DNA from: TMP-7 sp038212445
Lineage (GTDB): Bacteria; Acidobacteriota; Terriglobia; Bryobacterales; Bryobacteraceae
NCBI GenBank assembly: GCA_038212445.1
Contig: JBBQUM010000017.1
Span: 62,001-126,000, forward strand
Length of the DNA stretch: 64,000 nt
Reading direction: 5' to 3'
Below the pieces are notes generated by a model. The model did not search any database and had not been told where the DNA came from. It saw nothing but the letters and a program-made list of their open reading frames with translations. The number at the start of each line of letters is the position of its first letter. Position 1 is the first letter of the stretch. The translations under genes were made by a program, and so were the position numbers. Shown here piece by piece: positions 35,468-44,066 of the stretch.

Positions 35468-36911
35468 GCGCGTGGAGGGGAGACGTTTTGCGGAAGGCCA
35501 AACTGTCGGCAGATATCATCAACTGCACTGCCTGGGCTCTGGCGGTTGGGGCGAGACGTACAGTGCCACCGACACCCTGCTCGGTCGTACGGTCGCGCTG
35601 AAGTGCCTCAAGCCTGAAATCGCTGACCGGTCTTCCAAGGATCTGCTCCGCCGCGAGGCCTGCGCGCAGGCGCGAGTCAGTCACCCGAATGCCTGCTATG
35701 TCTTCGATGTCATTGAGGACGACACCGTTATCGTTATGGAGTATGTCGACGGCGACACTCTCGAGGTGTTGAACGGCAGGTCCCGGTTCTCCAGGGAACA
35801 GGTCCTGAATATCGGAATCGATGTCGCCGATGCCGTCAGCCAAATGCATGCCGAGGGCGTCCTTCATCGCGACCTCAAATTCGAGAACATCATGCTGACC
35901 ACCGCGCAAGTAACCAAAGTGCTCGACTTTGGACTTGCGGCGCTCGACTACAAGCCCGACAATACTCGCACTGAGAACGTGTTTGGCACCCCAGGCTACG
36001 CCTCGCCAGAGCAACTACGTCCTGACGGCAAGATGGATTACCGGACAGATGTCTTTACACTTGGCGTAGTCTTGTACCGTTTGGTGACGAATCAGTTTCC
36101 TTACACCTCGCCCATTCAGGATCAAGCCGCCGCGTTGTTGCCGCCAAAATTTTCCGACTTCGGCTTACCCGAATGGCCCGAGCTTTATAAAGTATTGAAT
36201 AAAGCAGTCGACCCCGACCCCGTCAAGCGCTATCAGACTATGGCTCAAATGCTCGACGAACTCAGAGCCGTTCGTGTAGTTCTGCTCCGCGATAAGAGAA
36301 CGCTCTGTTTCTTCGACACCTCCACGCTTCTCGAGGTAGTCTGGCCTCATAAGAGCGCCACCCGAAAACAGCGCACCAGGGAGGCCCGTCACCAGTTCGA
36401 GATTCATCATACAAAAGGGCAGGCTGTTACGTCCGCGAGCGTCCTTTGCGAACTGCTCGACTCCGTCCTCGAACTTTACTTCAGCCAGGAGGACAAAGAC
36501 CTGCCTCGTGAGGCCGGCACGCGTAGAGTTCTGAAACACGCTAAGAAGGAGGTTCTGCGGCAACGCCAGGATGCGAAATTGCGCGGCGATTCCTGGCAGG
36601 ACTTGCGACCGGAGGACAAGATGCTTTACCTCGGGAGAGTTCGGGGATTATTCATCGAATTGGTCGAATCAATGACAGCGCAACTGGCGGTGGTGGACTC
36701 CGATATTTCGCTTCAAGCACGCGCGTTTGTCGAACTTGCTGTTGATCATGGACTCTCCGAACGAGACTCCCGCGTTCTATCACAGGCGTATGCCTTGCGG
36801 GCGAAGCGTGTCATTTCCGAAGTGCCGCGTTATCGCCACCGATCCTTCAAGCCCGTACTTTCTAAGGTAGAGTTCAACGAGTACTCCCTTAAGTCGCTGA
36901 AAGGACTATGA
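35460..36911 (+). CDS. Hanks-type Ser/Thr protein kinase fused to a PIN-like domain
   Basis: 483 residues, no membrane segment. Kinase domain about 18-275, with all active-site motifs: glycine loop GSGGWGE (26-32), ATP Lys48 in VALK, HRDLKFEN (136-143), DFG at 156-158, and FGTPGYASPEQ as activation/APE segment. The C-terminal part (about 280-483) is not PASTA or TPR. It opens with CFFDTSTLL (Asp286), then SASVLCELLDSVLE (Glu331), a ~90-residue charged helical insert, and GLSERDSRVLSQAYALRAKRVIS (Asp436). That order of acidic residues is the pattern of PIN-domain ribonucleases. A kinase-PIN fusion suggests phosphorylation-controlled RNA cleavage. The kinase assignment is firm, the PIN assignment probable. 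Confidence 0.85.
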   Translation: MTKRVEGRRFAEGQTVGRYHQLHCLGSGGWGETYSATDTLLGRTVALKCLKPEIADRSSKDLLRREACAQARVSHPNACYVFDVIEDDTVIVMEYVDGDTLEVLNGRSRFSREQVLNIGIDVADAVSQMHAEGVLHRDLKFENIMLTTAQVTKVLDFGLAALDYKPDNTRTENVFGTPGYASPEQLRPDGKMDYRTDVFTLGVVLYRLVTNQFPYTSPIQDQAAALLPPKFSDFGLPEWPELYKVLNKAVDPDPVKRYQTMAQMLDELRAVRVVLLRDKRTLCFFDTSTLLEVVWPHKSATRKQRTREARHQFEIHHTKGQAVTSASVLCELLDSVLELYFSQEDKDLPREAGTRRVLKHAKKEVLRQRQDAKLRGDSWQDLRPEDKMLYLGRVRGLFIELVESMTAQLAVVDSDISLQARAFVELAVDHGLSERDSRVLSQAYALRAKRVISEVPRYRHRSFKPVLSKVEFNEYSLKSLKGL

Positions 36912-37209
36912 GTCCCCTGCTACCACCATCGATAATTCGCCTTTTTTCTACTTGCAGGGCGAGTCTGAACTGTGATAACCTGCTTGCTGTCAGAGCGTTA
37001 CAAGCCTGACTCTACTCTACTCGGGCATCCGGGGCTGACCGGCTCGACAGGCGCCCAGTTCGGCGTCCTCCACGTTGGATAAGTTCTTTTAGACATTTAT
37101 TTTCAGGCTATTACCGGGTGCCAATTCCGTTCCGATTTCATCATCCTGAGTTTCAGGGGAAACCCCACACCCTTGTTAGCGTCCACAACTATACGGCTGC
37201 GGAGGATCA
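36912..37209 (+). other. 298-base gene-free stretch with small hairpins, upstream of the orphan 345-residue gene
   Basis: No reading frame of note on either strand. Two adjacent hairpins lie at 37144-37165: CCTGA-gtt-TCAGG, then GGGG-aaa-CCCC, sharing two bases, about 45 bases before the next start. At 37031 there is a 21-base match in style to a tmRNA 5' end (GGGGCTGACC...CGACAGG), but no tag or acceptor end follows. The next gene has GGAGG four bases before its GTG. It may be a leader RNA or small RNA; no clear promoter or terminator seen. Confidence 0.35.
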
Positions 37210-38247
37210 GTGAAGTTTAACGAACAAGCCGTGCGTGAGGCAGCCCGGCGGTTTTTCTCCAGCCGGCACCCCATGGCCCTCCTCCGTGTGCCAGGATGCG
37301 GTCCGGTGGCCCTTTCACCTGCACATCTGCGCAGCAAATTGTTGTCCTATCCCGGTGACCGCCGCGCACTCGTCAAAACAATCGAGGAATACCTGACGGT
37401 CTTCCATTGGGTCGCAGCCGGCAAGGGTGAAAAATCACTCACTACCAGCCGTCGCAAATACCTGAATAAATTGGCATGTTATTGCGGGGAAGTTCGGTCT
37501 ATTTTGGCATTAAGGCCGGAGGATTGCGTTCACGAGTCGCACTTCAGAAGATTTCAGGCCTACGGAACGGCGCTTGTTTCGCAAAGCGGCTGGGAGTTCA
37601 ACCTTGCTTCCAGTCGGAGCGACCGGCTTCAATCGCGCGTCTATCATGTGATCCGCACAGGATCCCGCCTATTGGCCGTGACCGATCAGATTACAAACGG
37701 CCTCGAGGACGGTATCCTGGAATTGCGGCAGGTTCCAAGCGAATATTTGAGGCTGGTGGTAGTCGGCGAACCAGATTCTGGACGTCTCAAAGGTCGCGTG
37801 GAATTGATTGACTCCTCCAAATCGCGTCGCCTCGTGATCCCCGAATTCTTCGGCGATCTTGTCGACATCGAAGCTTACCGGAATTTCGACGCCGACTTGA
37901 GAGCCGCCCTCGAAAGTCCCTCGAATGCCCCAGCAATGCTGGCCGAGGCAGCGCGGAAGTATGTCCTCGAGGCAAATTACCCCGTGGAAGAGATTATCCG
38001 TGATCTCCTCGTCAGCAACCCGAGTGCAGCCGAATTGAAACGGCGAATCCGCAGTGTGCGCGCCCGGCTTTGGGACGCGCCGATTATCGCCGGTCCTGTC
38101 CGTCGGCAATTGGAAGTCTCCCTCGCTACCCTGACGCAGGGGAGCCTTCTGAATAATGCGTCGTTAGACGTGCAGCGCGACTTCGCGGATCTCACCATGC
38201 CGCTTATTAAACTCGAACGCGGCGACCTCTATCTGCCCGCTGCCTGA
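37210..38247 (+). CDS. Protein of unknown function, 345 residues
   Basis: Starts at GTG with a GGAGG ribosome-binding site at 37201-37205. No signal peptide and no membrane segment, so probably cytoplasmic. An N-terminal helical part (about 1-110) is rich in Arg and Lys. A beta-rich middle follows (about 125-220: strands such as SRVYHVIRTGSRLLAVTD, LRLVVVGEP, GRVELIDSSKSRRLVIPEF). The C-terminal part is helical (about 225-345, with EEIIRDLLVSNPSAAELKRR). I recognise no family. It follows the kinase-PIN gene on the same strand after 298 bases, and both look unlike the surrounding metabolic genes, so a functional link is possible but unproven. Confidence 0.75.
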   Translation: MKFNEQAVREAARRFFSSRHPMALLRVPGCGPVALSPAHLRSKLLSYPGDRRALVKTIEEYLTVFHWVAAGKGEKSLTTSRRKYLNKLACYCGEVRSILALRPEDCVHESHFRRFQAYGTALVSQSGWEFNLASSRSDRLQSRVYHVIRTGSRLLAVTDQITNGLEDGILELRQVPSEYLRLVVVGEPDSGRLKGRVELIDSSKSRRLVIPEFFGDLVDIEAYRNFDADLRAALESPSNAPAMLAEAARKYVLEANYPVEEIIRDLLVSNPSAAELKRRIRSVRARLWDAPIIAGPVRRQLEVSLATLTQGSLLNNASLDVQRDFADLTMPLIKLERGDLYLPAA

Positions 38248-38293
38248 GAGTCTCTGAGCGGGACCCCTCGTTTTTCTTGTACTATCTGGGCTG

Positions 38294-41137
38294 ATGAGTC
38301 GACTCGCTCTTGCCCTCTTGCTTGCGACAGGATTGTCGCCGGCTCAAAACGCGATCCCCACCCCGGAGTCCGTCCTCGGTCATAAGCCGGGTGACGACTT
38401 CTATCTGGCGAACTACGACGAGTCGCGTGACTACTTCCGCAAACTCGCCGCAGTCTCCGACAAGATCCGCATTGTGAACGTCGGCAAAACGTCACGCGGA
38501 CTCGACTGGGATATCGCAATCATCTCGTCAGCCCAGAACCTCGCCGCGCTCGACAAGCAGAAAGACATATCGCGCCGCCTCGCCCAGGGTCGCGGACTCG
38601 ACGATGCCGCGGCCCGCGAGCTGGCACGGCAGGGCAAAGCGATCGTCCACATCGACGGAGGCTTGCACTCCACCGAGGTCGCCGGCGCCCAGCATTCCAT
38701 TGCCCTGGCCTACAAACTTGTTTCTTCCCCGAATGATCCCGAGGTGAACGCCATCCTCGACAACGTGATCGTGATGCTCTGGCCCACACTGAATCCCGAT
38801 GGCCAGAACCAGGTGGTCTCCTGGTACCGCCGTAATCTCGGGACACCCTACGAAGTCAGTCCGCTGCCCGATCTCTATCAGGAGTACGTGGGCCACGATA
38901 ACAACCGCGACGGGTACATGAACAATATGCTCGAATCGCGCGAGGTGACGCGAGCCGAAATCGAGTGGAGTCCTGTTATTTTCTACTGTCATCACCAAAC
39001 CGCTCCTTTCCCGGCACGCATCTTCATCCCGCCGTTCGTGGAACCAATCTCTTCGAATATCCACCCGCTTATGGCGCGCTGGCTCAATGTGCTCGGCATC
39101 AATATGGGTGCCTATCTTGACGAACACGGCATGCCCGGAGCCATCCATCGCGCGAGCTTCGACAACTGGTATCCCGGCTTCCTCGACTTCACCCATATCT
39201 TCCGCAACAGTATTTCCTTCTTCACTGAGACTGCCCTTTACCGCTACGCCACGCCGCATTTCTACACCGTGGACGAGTTCCCCAAAGACCGGCAGCCGCT
39301 GCGCTCCGAAGTCTTCTACTCCAGCCCTTGGAAAGGCGGGTGGTGGCGTCTCGGCGATGCCGTCCATTACATGGTGGGGGCATCCATGGCCGTGCTGGAC
39401 ACCGCGTCGAAATATCGCGAGCAGCTTCTCTACAACCGTTACCAGGCGGCTCGCGACAACATCGAGCGTTTCCGCAAAGAACCGCCATTCGCCTACGTTA
39501 TCCCTGCCAAACAATCTGATTTACCCACCGCCGGCATTCTGGTGGACAAGCTGTTGATCAATGGAATCGAAGTCCATCAGGCATCCGCTCCGATTCATCT
39601 GAATGGGCGCGACTATCCCAAAGGATCCTGGGTCGTGCTCATGGACCAGCCATTTTCCGCCCTGGTAAAGGAACTATTCGAAACGCAGCAGTGGCCCGAT
39701 TTGAGGCAATCGCCGAACGGACCACCCAGTCTCCCCTACGATGTCGCGGGATGGACTCTGCCTATGCAAATGGGCGTTCAGGTTGACCAGGTGCTTGCCT
39801 CATTCTCTGCGGACCAACGCCAGGGACTGCACCCTATCGACAAGGTGGAACTCCCAGCCGCGCATGTCGAGGGCGCTGGTACCATCTTCTCGTTTACTCG
39901 CGAACCCAATGCTGCTGTGCAATTGACCAACGCGGTTCTGCAGGGAGGGGGGCAGGTAAGCTTCACGAACAAGACAGTCGTCGTGACCGGAATGGACCAT
40001 CAGCGCATCGCTGACCTGGCCCAGAAGCACTCCGTAGACGTTACCGGGCTCGCAAAGGCGCCGGACAAAGCCATCGTGATCAAGAAGCCGCGCACCGGGC
40101 TCTATCGTTCATGGACGGCCAACATCGACGAAGGCTGGACTCGTTGGATTCTCGAGAATTACGGCTTTACGCCTATCACCCTGCGAAACGGCGATATCCA
40201 GGCTGGCCACCTGCGCGATCAGTTCGACGCCATCATTCTTCCTGATTCTCGCCCCGCCCAGATCCGCGACGGCTTCGCTCCTGGCTCCATATCCGGCGAA
40301 TTCGCAGGCGGTCTGGGAGAGCCGGGTCTCGATGCTTTGCGCGAATTCGTGAGTAGCGGCGGTACCCTGATCGCCTTGAACAACGCCTCTCTCTATGTGA
40401 TCGAGGGCTTCTCACTACCTGTTACGAATATCCTCGCCGGAGTCAAGAACGAGGACTTCTTCTGCTCTGGTTCGCTGCTTCGTGTCGAACTGCGAGACGG
40501 CGAGCATCCGGCGCTCGCGGGTCTGCCCCGCAGTCCCATCGTTTTCTTCGAGCGCGGTCCCGCGTTCGAAACCAAGCCTGCGTTTCGCGGTAACGTACTC
40601 GCCTCCTACGCGAAAGACCGCAATCCTCTGGCGAGCGGCTACCTCCTGCATCCTGAGAAGATCCAGGGGAAAGCAGCCGCGCTTGAAGTCTTTCAAGGCA
40701 GCGGCCGGATTTATCTGTTTGGGTTCAGGCCGCAATGGAGAGGACAGTCGCACGGCACCTACAAATTTCTGTTTAACTCGATTTACGACTCACCAGCTTC
40801 GGCTTCGCCAACTGCATGGGTAAAGCCCGCCGACGATGCGACGCCGGCCCAGCAAGCATGGAAGGACGCCTCCAACCGCGCCCGCGTTGAGCTACCCGTG
40901 TTGCTCAAGCAGAACCAGGCCTATTTCGCGTCCAAGGGGCCCAAGGCCGCGGACGAGAAGGAAAAGTTGGAGTCGGCCATTGCTGGTTTTGAGAAGGAAC
41001 ACTTGCCCGATCTCGACAACGCGACGGCAAGTCTCGAACCCGCCGATCGCAGAAAGGCAAATACTGACCTGCGGATTCTTCGCAGGCTTCTGTCAGACCT
41101 GCGCACCAAAGAGTTGCAACAGGCAGAGTGGCCGTAG
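38294..41137 (+). CDS. Exported M14-family zinc carboxypeptidase with C-terminal GATase-like domain
   Basis: 947 residues. Signal peptide MSRLALALLLATGLSPAQ. M14 domain about 40-360: GKTSRGLDWDIAIIS, then the zinc motif HSTE in DGGLHSTEVAGAQ, the substrate-binding Asn-Arg region WYRRNLG, and a later His in FYCHHQTAPFP as third zinc ligand. After a middle region, residues about 610-740 (DEGWTRWILENYGFTPITL, FDAIILPDSRP, LREFVSSGGTLIALNNAS) look like a ThuA/class-I GATase-like fold. The last ~100 residues are helical and charged. Probably a periplasmic peptidase or amidase on peptides or cell-wall fragments. Convergent with the response regulator, 10 bases apart. Confidence 0.88.
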   Translation: MSRLALALLLATGLSPAQNAIPTPESVLGHKPGDDFYLANYDESRDYFRKLAAVSDKIRIVNVGKTSRGLDWDIAIISSAQNLAALDKQKDISRRLAQGRGLDDAAARELARQGKAIVHIDGGLHSTEVAGAQHSIALAYKLVSSPNDPEVNAILDNVIVMLWPTLNPDGQNQVVSWYRRNLGTPYEVSPLPDLYQEYVGHDNNRDGYMNNMLESREVTRAEIEWSPVIFYCHHQTAPFPARIFIPPFVEPISSNIHPLMARWLNVLGINMGAYLDEHGMPGAIHRASFDNWYPGFLDFTHIFRNSISFFTETALYRYATPHFYTVDEFPKDRQPLRSEVFYSSPWKGGWWRLGDAVHYMVGASMAVLDTASKYREQLLYNRYQAARDNIERFRKEPPFAYVIPAKQSDLPTAGILVDKLLINGIEVHQASAPIHLNGRDYPKGSWVVLMDQPFSALVKELFETQQWPDLRQSPNGPPSLPYDVAGWTLPMQMGVQVDQVLASFSADQRQGLHPIDKVELPAAHVEGAGTIFSFTREPNAAVQLTNAVLQGGGQVSFTNKTVVVTGMDHQRIADLAQKHSVDVTGLAKAPDKAIVIKKPRTGLYRSWTANIDEGWTRWILENYGFTPITLRNGDIQAGHLRDQFDAIILPDSRPAQIRDGFAPGSISGEFAGGLGEPGLDALREFVSSGGTLIALNNASLYVIEGFSLPVTNILAGVKNEDFFCSGSLLRVELRDGEHPALAGLPRSPIVFFERGPAFETKPAFRGNVLASYAKDRNPLASGYLLHPEKIQGKAAALEVFQGSGRIYLFGFRPQWRGQSHGTYKFLFNSIYDSPASASPTAWVKPADDATPAQQAWKDASNRARVELPVLLKQNQAYFASKGPKAADEKEKLESAIAGFEKEHLPDLDNATASLEPADRRKANTDLRILRRLLSDLRTKELQQAEWP

Positions 41138-41147
41138 AACGGTCTTG

Positions 41148-42947
41148 CTAGTTTACGCCGTACGATTCCTTGATTTTGTACTTCTTCATCCGGTACCGCA
41201 GCGTGTCGCGGCTGATTCCCAGGATGGCTGCGGCGTGGGTCTGATTGCCCTCCGCCTTCCGAAGCGCCTGTAGGATGATCGACAACTCAGCGTCCTTCAG
41301 CTTCATGCCGGAGTCAGGTGATGCCTCAGCAGGAGCGCCCGCGCTCGCTTGGACCGCATCCACCTGGAACCCGCCGGTTTGGATTTGCAAGCTTTGGGGC
41401 TCAATCCATGCACCGTCCTCGAGCAGCACGGCGCGCTCAATCGTGTTCCTCAATTCGCGTATGTTCCCCGGCCAATCGTAATCGCGGAGAACCTTCATGC
41501 CCTGCGGCGAGATCCCCTTCAACTCGCGCTTGAACTTTTGGTTATACAGGCTCACGAAATGGTTTGCCAGCGGAATCACGTCGTCTCTTCGCTCACGCAA
41601 CGCGGGTAGCGTGATCTGAATCACGTTCAGGCGATAATACAGATCCAGACGGAATCTCCCGGCACTCACCGCTTCCGTCAGCTTTCGGTTTGTTGCGGCG
41701 ATCACTCGGAGATCCACCTGAATGTCCTTGACTCCGCCCAACCGCCGGAACGCCTGTTCTTCCAGTACGCGCAACATCTTCGCCTGCAGGACTAACGGCA
41801 TCTCTCCAATCTCATCGAGAAAGATGGTGCCCCCGCTGGCCACTTCAAGCAGGCCTCGCTTTTGCGCTTTGGCGTCGGTAAAGGCCCCCTTTTCGTATCC
41901 GAACAGTTCGCTCTCGAGCAGCGTATCCGGGATTGCCGCACAGTTCAGAGCCACGAACGGGCCCGACCGCCGTTTTCCAAAATGGTGAATATACTGCGCC
42001 ATCACGTCTTTGCCGGTTCCGCTCTCGCCCTCGAGCAGTATCGTCGCGGCTTCGCTCTCAGCCACCCGCTTGGCGAAGCGGACCACCTGCTTCATCGCCG
42101 CAGATGATGCCACCATGGTGAACCGGCCGAATCCCAGCGCCGTCCCGTCTCCGGACTCCGGAGACGTAACCTCGCGTTCCGACGCTTCAGTCGCCCTGGC
42201 GCCAAATACGATCACCGCCCCAGCCGTTGTACCGTCAAGTTCGAGAATCGGCGCGATCGTACCCGAAACCGATTTCCCACCGCGACTGCGGGGGACTAAC
42301 AGCACTCCGCCGCCCAACTCCTGAATTCCCGTAGCTCGCCCTCTCAGGAAATCACCTACCGGACCTGGCATCGGTTCAGCCGTACTGTCATTAATCAATG
42401 CAAAAACCTGATCCACAGCCTTGCCGATTGCCTCCTGCTGTGTCCAACCGGTCCAGGCTTCGGCGGCCGCGTTCAGCATGGTAACAGCACCCTCACGGTC
42501 AACAAGTATGATGCCCTGTCCCAGCGCCTCCAGCGTCGACGTCAGCAGTTCCCGGTGTGTGCGATGCTTTCGGTCCTCGCGATGCTTGTGGAGCGCAATC
42601 TCGATACTCGCCTGGAGTTCCGACTCCTGGAACGGCTTAACCAAATATCCGAGAGGCTGCGACTCCTTGGCCCGGTCTAATGTCTCGCGATCCGCATGGG
42701 CGGTGAGATACACCACCGGTATGTCAAAGCGTTCTCGCAAAATGCGCGCCGTTTCCGTGCCGTCCATCGCGCCCTGAATTCGGATATCCATCAACGCCAG
42801 GTCCGGTGGGCGCACCTCCGACCTGGCAATCGCTTCGGCCCCGCTCGATACCAGGTCGGTGACCTCATATCCAAGGTCCACAAGCACGTCGTGTAAGTGT
42901 TCGGCGGTGATTCGTTCGTCTTCGACAATCAGTATGCGGTCTGCCAT
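41148..42947 (-). CDS. NtrC-type response regulator (REC-PAS-AAA+-Fis) with GAFTDA loop
   Basis: 599 residues. REC domain 1-120 with phospho-acceptor Asp54 (LALMDIRI), Thr82 and Lys104. A PAS domain follows at about 133-245 (LGQGIILVDREGAVTMLNAAAEAWTG). AAA+ domain about 275-510: Walker A GESGTGKDV, Walker B FLDEIGEM, arginine-finger region and RNTIERAVLLED. The sigma-54 contact loop reads GAFTDA instead of GAFTGA. C-terminal Fis helix-turn-helix NQTHAAAILGISRDTLRYRM. It should activate sigma-54 promoters once phosphorylated, provided the altered loop is functional. The cognate kinase gene ends 2 bases upstream of its start. Confidence 0.92.
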   Translation of the reverse strand: MADRILIVEDERITAEHLHDVLVDLGYEVTDLVSSGAEAIARSEVRPPDLALMDIRIQGAMDGTETARILRERFDIPVVYLTAHADRETLDRAKESQPLGYLVKPFQESELQASIEIALHKHREDRKHRTHRELLTSTLEALGQGIILVDREGAVTMLNAAAEAWTGWTQQEAIGKAVDQVFALINDSTAEPMPGPVGDFLRGRATGIQELGGGVLLVPRSRGGKSVSGTIAPILELDGTTAGAVIVFGARATEASEREVTSPESGDGTALGFGRFTMVASSAAMKQVVRFAKRVAESEAATILLEGESGTGKDVMAQYIHHFGKRRSGPFVALNCAAIPDTLLESELFGYEKGAFTDAKAQKRGLLEVASGGTIFLDEIGEMPLVLQAKMLRVLEEQAFRRLGGVKDIQVDLRVIAATNRKLTEAVSAGRFRLDLYYRLNVIQITLPALRERRDDVIPLANHFVSLYNQKFKRELKGISPQGMKVLRDYDWPGNIRELRNTIERAVLLEDGAWIEPQSLQIQTGGFQVDAVQASAGAPAEASPDSGMKLKDAELSIILQALRKAEGNQTHAAAILGISRDTLRYRMKKYKIKESYGVN

Positions 42948-42949
42948 GC

Positions 42950-44017
42950 CTAGTTACTCTCCACGGCGGCAGAGAATATGACTCGGAACCGTGTTCCAGG
43001 TCCCTCGTCCAACTCCACCGTGGCTCCCAACTGCTGGGCCAGTGTGCGAACCAGTCGCAGGCCCAACGATTTCGTCGCGGTCCAATCCAAGCCGGCGCTC
43101 AGGCCAATCCCGTTGTCGCCCACCGCGAGCATAGACATGCGGTCCTGCTTTCCTCGTAATTCGATCTTTATTTCTCCCTCGCGTTCCGGTGAAAATGCGT
43201 ATTTGAGTGAATTCGATACTAACTCGTTTATGATGAGGCCCGACGGTACCGCCGTATCCATATCCAGGTAGAGATTCTCAAGGTCGACGCGCAATCGGAT
43301 ACGTTCGTTCGCGACGCCATATGACCGGAAGAGATGCTCGGCTAGTTGCTTGATGTAGTCGGTGAAGTGAATCTTCGCCAGGTTGTCCGACTGATACAAA
43401 CACTCGTGCAACAACGCCATGGAGTGAATCCGATTCTGGCTTTCCTGGAATTTCTTCCGGGTCGCAAAATCTTCGATCGACCGCGCCTGCAGTCCAAGCA
43501 GGCTCGAAACCACCTGTAAGTTATTCTTCACCCGGTGGTGAATTTCTTTAAGCAGCGCTTCCTTCTCCCGAAGCGATGTTTTGATCTTCTCGTCCGCCAC
43601 CACGCGTTGGGTCACATCGCGCATGATCACGGTGAACATCATCTCGCCGCCTACCAATACCTTTGAGATGGATGCTTCGGCGGGAAACTCAGTTCCGTCT
43701 TTACGTTTCCCCATAATCTCGCTTCGCTCGCCCATCTTTCGCGAGTGACTATTCGAGGCTTCAAATTGCGCAATATGGTGCCGGTGAAGTGACGTCAACC
43801 TGGAAGGCAACAGAATATCTAAAGGCTTTCCATGGATTTCTTTGGCTAAATATCCGAAAATTCTTTCGGCGCCTTGATTGAATAAAACGATCACTTGTTC
43901 ACGGTCGACCGAGATAATCGCATCATCCGCCAGCTCAAAAATGCGCGCAAGGGGATTCGCATGGTCAATAAAGGCGCCAAATTTGCGAGGCTCGGCGCCG
44001 TCCTCAATGTCGGCCAT
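42950..44017 (-). CDS. PAS-HisKA_2 sensor histidine kinase
   Basis: 355 residues from the ATG at 44017. No membrane segment, so a cytoplasmic sensor. PAS domain about 28-145 (FELADDAIISVDREQVIVLFNQGAERIFGY; GKRKDGTEFPAEASIS), then a HisKA_2 dimerisation domain with phospho-acceptor His in LLKEIHHRVKNNLQVVSSLLG, and a HATPase domain with NELVSNSLKYAF (N box), GDNGIGL (G1) and SLGLRLV (G2). Sits just upstream of the REC-PAS-AAA+ regulator on the same strand, making a two-component pair. Signal unknown. Confidence 0.92.
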   Translation of the reverse strand: MADIEDGAEPRKFGAFIDHANPLARIFELADDAIISVDREQVIVLFNQGAERIFGYLAKEIHGKPLDILLPSRLTSLHRHHIAQFEASNSHSRKMGERSEIMGKRKDGTEFPAEASISKVLVGGEMMFTVIMRDVTQRVVADEKIKTSLREKEALLKEIHHRVKNNLQVVSSLLGLQARSIEDFATRKKFQESQNRIHSMALLHECLYQSDNLAKIHFTDYIKQLAEHLFRSYGVANERIRLRVDLENLYLDMDTAVPSGLIINELVSNSLKYAFSPEREGEIKIELRGKQDRMSMLAVGDNGIGLSAGLDWTATKSLGLRLVRTLAQQLGATVELDEGPGTRFRVIFSAAVESN

Positions 44018-44026
44018 GCTTAATAA

Positions 44027-44039
44027 GACTATTTTAGTC
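44027..44039. promoter_or_regulatory. Short palindrome upstream of the histidine kinase gene
   Basis: GACTA-TTT-TAGTC is a perfect 5-base inverted repeat 9 bases upstream of the kinase ATG at 44017, in an AT-rich gap between two minus-strand genes. It could be an operator or a weak RNA hairpin over the ribosome-binding site. Short enough to arise by chance. Confidence 0.2.
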
Positions 44040-44066
44040 CTGTTATGAGTCGATTGCAATGGGCCT

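Noticed and set aside
37031..37051. tmRNA-like 5' end (GGGGCTGACC followed by CGACAGG)
   Set aside because: The first ~21 bases resemble ssrA, but no tag reading frame ending in Ala-Ala-stop and no TTCGA...CCACCA acceptor end occurs in the next 400 bases, where a good protein gene begins.
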